A stretch of DNA of 64,000 bases, from assembly GCF_026151205.1 (NCBI RefSeq), contig NC_087073.1, positions 18,628,837-18,692,836 of the forward strand, in the 5' to 3' direction. Of this stretch, positions 58,024 to 64,000 are shown piece by piece. Within the stretch, counting starts at the first letter, position 1, and each line of letters opens with the position of its first letter. The position numbers and the translations under genes were made by a program. The DNA is from Bolinopsis microptera. Taxonomy: Eukaryota > Ctenophora > Tentaculata > Lobata > Bolinopsidae. The notes beneath the pieces were generated by a model. The model was not told the origin of the DNA, did not search any database, and saw only the letters and a list, made by a program, of their open reading frames with translations.

Positions 58024-61000
58024 ATGTACCATCCTGGAATGTATCAGCGGATGCAGCATTCTCAGTACAGAATGCCGCCGCAACACCAGTTACCCCGACA
58101 CCAATACTCGCCACACGTTCGATACCAAGGTAATCGTAGCTTTCCTACAATACTTATCTCCATTATGGTCTTTGTTCTAGGTCTAATGGTAGATGCAGCG
58201 ATTTGTTCTCTTTCGTATAAGTCACAAAAGAGACGAATTTTCTGTTGAGCTTTATGTAAGACGCGACCGGTTTTTCAGACGTTTTTGTGCGCAACACATG
58301 AAGCGCGCGATCGCGCGCAGATTTCATTTGAATTAAATATGTAGTAACGTATATATAATAGGTGACCTCTAGCTTCCTCTAGACTCAAGGTACTCTCTTG
58401 CTTTCGTGATGCAACTGATATTGCGGCTAGGTCCACCAGCTGTTGTACAATAAAATTACATGGTCATTGGACCTATAGAATATCCCGATTGAATTTCGCG
58501 ATCGATCCTTGCCATTAGTATTTAGTCCAGTATTAGGTGGGTAGATCAATACCACAATACTTCTTCTTTACAGTGACATTTCTGAGAATGTCGGTGTTCG
58601 GTATTCACACACTTTATTGATGTTCTTCCTTCAGGTGATATGCAACAGCCCAACAAGCGTAGAAAGGTTGAACTAAGTACAGACGACAAGAGATTTTTGG
58701 GGGCTTTTCAACAGCGAGTCGGTCTTCGGCGAAAGGACACCGCTCGACAAACGGTACTTTACGGGTCTCATTTTGCGCCTAAGTAATTTCTTAGGTAAAG
58801 TCCACTCAAGGTGCTAAAATATGACTGTACCATCCATATATATATTTCTAATTCTCACTTCTGACAGTTCTGAGATCAAATATTATAACTTTTTCAGGTC
58901 GCTCAAACATTGGAAAAGCTCGGAAACGTGTACAAATTGTTAGAGAAATGTAAAGACAACCTCAGTGACGTTGATGTTGCAAAAAAGCTGGTGGGTTCTT
59001 ATCAGCTCCAATGATTTTGTCATGAACCTCCAGATTATTGATAGATATTGGGTTTTTTAAGTTATTGTCAAGTAAGTAACCTGTGATATTCAGGAGGAAT
59101 CCAGTGCTCAAGTAACAAAAGTGTGCACGAAACAGAACATGAGTCATCTCAAGAAGATCATAGTTCAGAGACACAAGAAGAAAGTTAACAATGCAGAGAA
59201 AAGAAACGCGAAAATAGCCGCTCTAGCCCTCGAAATAGACCATTGGAGGGCCACTATGCTGGCTCAAGATAAGAAGAAAAAGGAGGTAATTATTATTTTA
59301 ACCCGGTCTGACACTATTGGTAGCTACTCTGGAAGATAAATCATAATTTACATTTAACCTAATTTTTAATCGGAAATGGAGCTGAGGAAGTGAGGGAATA
59401 TAAATGCACAATATGCGTGCGGTTTCTTCTTTAAAATCTATTTCTTACATTTCATACATTCCTGACAGGACGATGAGCTCTGCAGCACGGCGGGGAACAC
59501 ACTTCAACAAGTATTGCAGAAACAGAGACAAACCAAACGTTTACTGGACACTGTCAAACTTCTAGTTGATCTCCGAGATATCAGAAAACAGCAGTCTGCT
59601 AGACGCCATGGTGAGTTTCAGTGCTGTGCTGAGATAGTTTGTGGGTTCTGGCCTGGCTTTGCATAGAAGTGCGGATGTGATTAAAGGTATTATCACTTAC
59701 GGAAATACTAAGAATAATGAATTATGGCATTATTTCAAAATTCGACAAAACCTTTGCTTTGATAACATTTATGGTTTTATCGTTCAGAAAAATCTAATGC
59801 TTTTCAAACCATTCATAGCTTCAATATTTAACAAGAATTTCGCCGCGGTTACACCACGCTCGATCAATTTTCCCTGCTTAAACCGTTAATATTTGCAACG
59901 AAAAGTTAATTTTATCGATTAATAATAATAACAAGAATTTCGCCGCGGTGAAACCACGCACGATCAATTTTCCCTACGATGTACTTGTACCATTAATTCT
60001 TTTGAGTGAAAAGTGTGACTGGAAAAAAGTGCATCATATTTACATACTATGTTTTTTATAAATGAGTGTGATTCGTGCATGGTATAAATTGACGATTTAT
60101 TTGACCAATGCAGCGCCGCGCATCAACAATAAATAAATCCAGAAAATTGCGGAAAATAACTTTGCGAAGGAGGAATTTCACTGTAATTAATTAACACATG
60201 GCTAGCGTCGAACGCAGCATAACAGACGCTTCCTATACACTTAATTATAGGGGAGTGGTCTATATTTCGAAGGAGCAGACTTTTGTCATCATCGCAGGTC
60301 CATCGGGCCACCTCATATATCCAAACCCGATTACTTATTCCCTACGATCTTTTTGCCTTCGGCAAGAGTAGGGAAAAAATTAGATATTGGATTATTTTGT
60401 TGTTAAAAAGTTGCAATATTTTCATCGTAATTTGTCATTGCGCGCGTGCAGGATTGCATGTACTAGAATATTTAGTACGCCGCGCACAAATTTTGGGCTA
60501 ATTTAATTTGAACGGCATCGTTTGACAATTGAAATTCGCGTTGGATACTGCAATTAACTAACACATGCCGAGCGTCGCGCGCAGCATAACAGACGCTTCC
60601 TATACTCATAATTATAGGGGAGTGGTCTATATTGCGAAGGAGCAGACTTTTGTCGTCACCGCAGGTCCATCGGGATAGCTCATATATCCAAACCCGATTA
60701 CTTATTCCCTACGATCTTTTTGCCTTCGACAAGAGCAGGGAAAAAAATTTTATATTCAGACAACGTCAAGAAAAACTTACCTATTCAGGAACATTCGTCG
60801 AGCCGGAGGTGGACCAGAGATTTGATAGAAACGTCAGTAAAATTAAAGAAGTCATCAAAGAAAAACTTGAGGTTTGTTATTTCTGCTGACTAAAATATAA
60901 AATAAATGGAAATATCAGCGTATTAAAAGAACCCTAGTTTTGTGTTTCTTAGGTTGCTACTTGCTTGTGTTCCTTAGGTTGCTACTTGTTGTAAATCAAA

Positions 61001-61712
61001 GAAGATTTTTCGAAAATGCATCTTGAGCCGCATCTTAGAATGTATTTTGTCGTGATGTTTAATTTTTAAATCTTTTCTCTCCACCAGACGTTTTATGCTG
61101 AAGAAAAGACAATAAAAGTTTTGATGGATTCAAATGAAGCTGACATTTGGGGAGTAGAGAAGAAGCTTAGACAACTCGAGCATATTCCTGATAACGGTAA
61201 ATTTTTATATGTACCTAAAACATCAATCGATAGTTTTATGTTATAGTAAATTTTCATTTTTACGTATAAAATATGGTTAAGCAAGTCACTAAAAGTTAAA
61301 ACGAACGTTTTATTTTCAGTTATCGATTACAGCAGCGTATATCTGGAAATCCAATACAATCCTCGCAAACTTGTAGAAATAAGGTTCGTTATTTTATTAT
61401 CTCCTTTTTTATGGTCCTTGAATTCTTCTATCAGACAGATTTGAGATGGAATTTGTGAATATAATTAGCAACCAGTTTAAAAGTATTATTTTATTACCGT
61501 AATGAAAAATATGACCCTACAGGCGAGAATGGGACGATTACCTGTGTGCGCCAGGGACCCCAGCAGGTACCCGCATTCCTACAACCACCCTGCTGCCTCC
61601 CTCTAACCCCAGTCCTCAATGGGGACAATACTTGCGAGTTGAAAGTAGCCACTCCCCCTCTACTTCTCACCAACCCCCGCCACCCCCAATGGAACCAATA
61701 CCTAAAAGTTGA
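58024..61712 (+). CDS. PDCD7: PDCD7 / U11-U12 snRNP 59-kDa protein homologue, nine coding exons
   Basis: A component of the minor (U12-type) spliceosome, part of the U11/U12 di-snRNP. Exons: 58024-58129, 58635-58753, 58898-58990, 59094-59285, 59469-59610, 60789-60871, 61088-61196, 61320-61383, 61523-61712. They total 1098 nt, a 365-residue protein (human about 485), with all phases agreeing. Order: a Pro/Gln/His-rich N-terminus (MPPQHQLPRHQYSP), a basic patch (NKRRKVE), then charged helices: EIDHWRATM, VLQKQRQTKRLLDTVKLL, TFVEPEVDQRFDRNV and TFYAEEKTIKVLM. The C-terminus, VEIRREWDDYL then LLPPSNPSPQW, matches the human IRHDWDQYL and VLPPLPSND region closely. The N-terminal Pro-rich part is shorter than in vertebrates. 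An upstream acceptor at 58018 suggests a 5'UTR intron. A minisatellite begins in the last codons. All introns here look U2-type. Confidence 0.9.
59837..59976. repeat. Short direct repeat in PDCD7 intron 5
   Basis: CAAGAATTTCGCCGCGGT followed by ACCACGC.CGATCAATTTTCCCT occurs twice, at about 59831 and 59931, 100 bp apart. Confidence 0.75.
60187..60752. repeat. Pair of approximately 195-bp direct repeats in PDCD7 intron 5
   Basis: 60187-60381 and 60553-60752 share TAACACATG...GAGCGTCG-like text, CGCAGCATAACAGACGCTTCC, AATTATAGGGGAGTGGTCTA, GGTCCATCGGG and CCAAACCCGATTACTTATTC, with about 90% identity. The right copy ends about 35 bp before the acceptor of the next PDCD7 exon. They may be two copies of a short interspersed element. 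Confidence 0.75.
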
Positions 61713-61985
61713 GATACTTGGTTCCAATACCTACAAGTTGAGATACTTGGTTCCAATACCTACAAGTTGAGATACTTGGTTCCAATACCTACAAGTTGAG
61801 ATACTTGGTTCCAATACCTACAAGTTGAGATACTTGGTTCCAATACCTACAAGTTGAGATACTTGGTTCCAATACCTACAAGTTGAGATACTTGGTTCCA
61901 ATACCTACAAGTTGAGATACTTGGTTCCAATACCTACAAGTTGAGATACTTGGTTCCAATACCTACAAGTTGAGATACTTGGTTT
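61695..61985. repeat. 29-bp minisatellite, about ten copies, starting in the PDCD7 stop region
   Basis: The unit contains GAGATACTTGGTTCCAATAC followed by CTACAAGTT. The array is nearly perfect except for its first and last units. The first unit supplies the last PDCD7 codons and the TGA at 61710-61712. A more diverged relative of the unit (CAATGGGGACAATACTTGCG) lies at 61617-61636 in the same exon. Confidence 0.9.
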
Positions 61986-64000
61986 ACATACCAACTACGA
62001 TGAGCGTCGTTTGAATATAAACATTTGGAATGACTAAGCTGTGCCTGAATATCACCGAGGTGGAAAATGTTGACTATCATGATTCTTTTACAAGTCGTAG
62101 GTGTAATGCTTTTGAGTTTTGACTGAATATTTTATTGACTATTAGCTATGGTGGCCCTCGGTCGGAACTTAAAAAGTTGACTGTGAAATGAAATATGCTA
62201 CATGTTTCAGCGAAAATAAAACTTGCATTCGAGCACACGATTTTTGCGGGGCTAATTTAAAAAATTCTTGCTGCTGCTATTCTTTAGGTTATTTATTGCC
62301 ACATTCTATACAAGCAATATTTTATTTGTGTTATGATGATCATTGATAATTTCAAATTATTTGAATTAAACTGAAGTTCCCAAATTCACTTTCTGGCGTT
62401 TAAATGTCTTAATAATTACGGTAATAAAATGAAGTATTGCCAGCCCATCAGAGTTCAAACACCACATCTGCTATGTTCAACGGTTTTAGCCATTCTAAAG
62501 CTAATTAGTGTTAATCAATACTATAAATAACCAATACATTATTGGGCCTTGTCTGGTGAACACTGGGTGACTGGGTGCGACAGCAATAGAACACGTTTCA
62601 GCTCCTTGCTAACCACCCTATTTAGTGACAAAGCATTTTAGTGACAGAGTATTTTAGTGACAGCTAAGATCACCCTTCATAAAATATGAATTTTGCACTT
62701 TGCAGACTGGGTGAAAAGGGAGGAACAACGTTTCATAACGAAAGGAATCGATTACGAACGTCATTAATATAAATGGTTCTTAAATTGCTCCTTCTATATT
62801 AACGAATCATTGCAAAGCGTTTCTCATTGTAAAGTGTGAGAATCTCACTTTTCGACCAAGAGTCTTCACATAACAACATATGCATTTAGTCTTCGGTTAT
62901 AGCATATAGGGTCAAAATTGGAAAATATAGCTTGGATTTAAGAGTTTAATGTCATCTGTGAAGCACTGGAAGCAAACAATGTGGAGGATGTTGTTCCATT
63001 GAATACCATTTCTTCCCGTTCCAATGTTGTATTGGTGAAAATCTGCCCAAATTGGGCTTTGCTTCTGGCTTAATTGCAAATAATAAGACAGAGGTACACT
63101 GGTACAGGGTCAGGAAACCTTCTTGTCCTCTGCTCGCTTCACTTCTCAATGGAGGATGTCCTCATCGAGTCTACGTAATCTAATGGTATAATATGCTACC
63201 AGTACCAGCTACGGACAGGCAATTGTCCGCCACATTTCATCCTTAATTTCAACAGAAGTTCTTTGTACATCGATAGTTTAAGATCTGTTCAATTCCGCAA
63301 GATCATTACGAAAACTACAATGAGATGTTATTCTCAATTATGATATATAATGCGATTCTTAAACGAATATCAGTATCACTATCACATCAATGTGCAACTA
63401 GTTCTATTAGATCCCAAGCTTATTTCAATTACCTAGCGAGCGAGTTCGATTATTGTACGGATCGAACGACAGCGGAGAGATATTTATGTAATATACACCT
63501 GCAGGCTGCAGGCCATCAGGTGAGAAGATGCTGATGAAAATAAACATATTTGCAGGTGTAAAATATAAATAGTAGCACTTTAGTGCTAATCCTGTTCTCA
63601 CATTGATGGAGCGATATATTTAGACTTTCATCAGTCTGTTTATTATTATTCTATGGAATGAACCACTATGTGCCCCAAGAGATGTTGCAAATGTTCTTTG
63701 TTTGTGTTGGTTTTCATCAAGTTTGCACAGCTTCGGCTAAGAAAACCACGTTAATAAGTCCAAACTTCAGAAAGCTCTTTTGGAAGTTCAAGTATTTTTT
63801 AAACATAGGCTGGATCTAGATAGACAACGAAAATATTAGATAGGATTAGATTTAGATAGCAGACAGAAAGTCTGCCTGACTCTGGGGTTTGGCAACCCTG
63901 GAGGAGGCTATAATCGGAGTTATCTATGTGGAGGTGAAGTGAGTGGTGAGGGGCAATGAGTAAAGCGTTTACTAAACGCTCAAGACCAAGTGCCAATTTT
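61986..64000. other. Gene-free right end of the window
   Basis: No supported exon. Three TTTTAGTGACA(A/G)AG-type words in a row lie at about 62619-62664. Frames at 62952-63149 (minus) and 63325-63534 (plus) have no recognisable features. Confidence 0.3.

Noticed and set aside
60632-60788. Longer version of PDCD7 exon 6 starting upstream
   Set aside because: That part is the 195-bp repeat; only an acceptor at 60788 gives the phase needed to join exon 5.

Overview
This is a nuclear genomic window from an animal. Genes are split by GT-AG introns. They encode animal-type proteins: RNA polymerase III subunit C3, the minor-spliceosome protein PDCD7, a CENPV-like protein, a bHLH-PAS factor and rhodopsin-like GPCRs. 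The rest is low-GC intergenic DNA rich in GA/TC and AC microsatellites and retroelement remains. The LINE, Penelope and PHD-finger retroelement mix and the divergent intron-poor GPCRs suggest an early-branching or marine invertebrate (cnidarian-like). The sequence alone does not fix the species.

Left part (0-5 kb): a GPCR gene on the plus strand, a 1-kb element with G/C-tract ends, and three minus-strand exons of a bHLH-PAS gene (bHLH, PAS-A and the inter-PAS region). PAS-B is not found and probably lies beyond the left edge, which would put the GPCR inside an intron, antisense. From 5 to 31 kb the window is nearly gene-free: long microsatellites, diverged tandem repeats, one tentative two-exon small gene at 24 kb, and a 2.4-kb G/C-tract element containing a large inverted repeat. 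From 31 to 41 kb lies a retroelement graveyard: a decayed Ty3/gypsy pol piece, LTR-like direct repeats, two minus-strand LINE 3' remnants, and a nearly complete but frameshifted PHD-finger/RT/restriction-like-endonuclease retroelement.

Right part (42-62 kb): three collinear plus-strand genes. POLR3C has nine coding exons (1440 nt including the stop; all phases agree). Its intron 5 holds an antisense GPCR with a one-base frameshift plus a duplicated GPCR tail. Its 9.3-kb intron 8 is almost filled by an 8.6-kb G/C-tract element that contains a Penelope-like element, a TTAA-flanked foldback, an unrecognised broken ORF and a nearly intact RTE-type LINE. A CENPV-like gene and PDCD7 (nine coding exons) follow. 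A 29-bp minisatellite starts at the PDCD7 stop codon.

The most interesting signal is a shared architecture in three separate elements (2.4-3.4, 27.8-30.2 and 48.0-56.6 kb). Each has an outer G tract on the left, an outer C tract on the right, and the same hairpin-rich module of about 80-120 bp in DIRECT orientation at both ends. Two unrelated module sequences are involved. The 8.6-kb copy has an 8-bp and the 2.4-kb copy a 6-bp apparent target-site duplication. I cannot place this in a known transposon superfamily.
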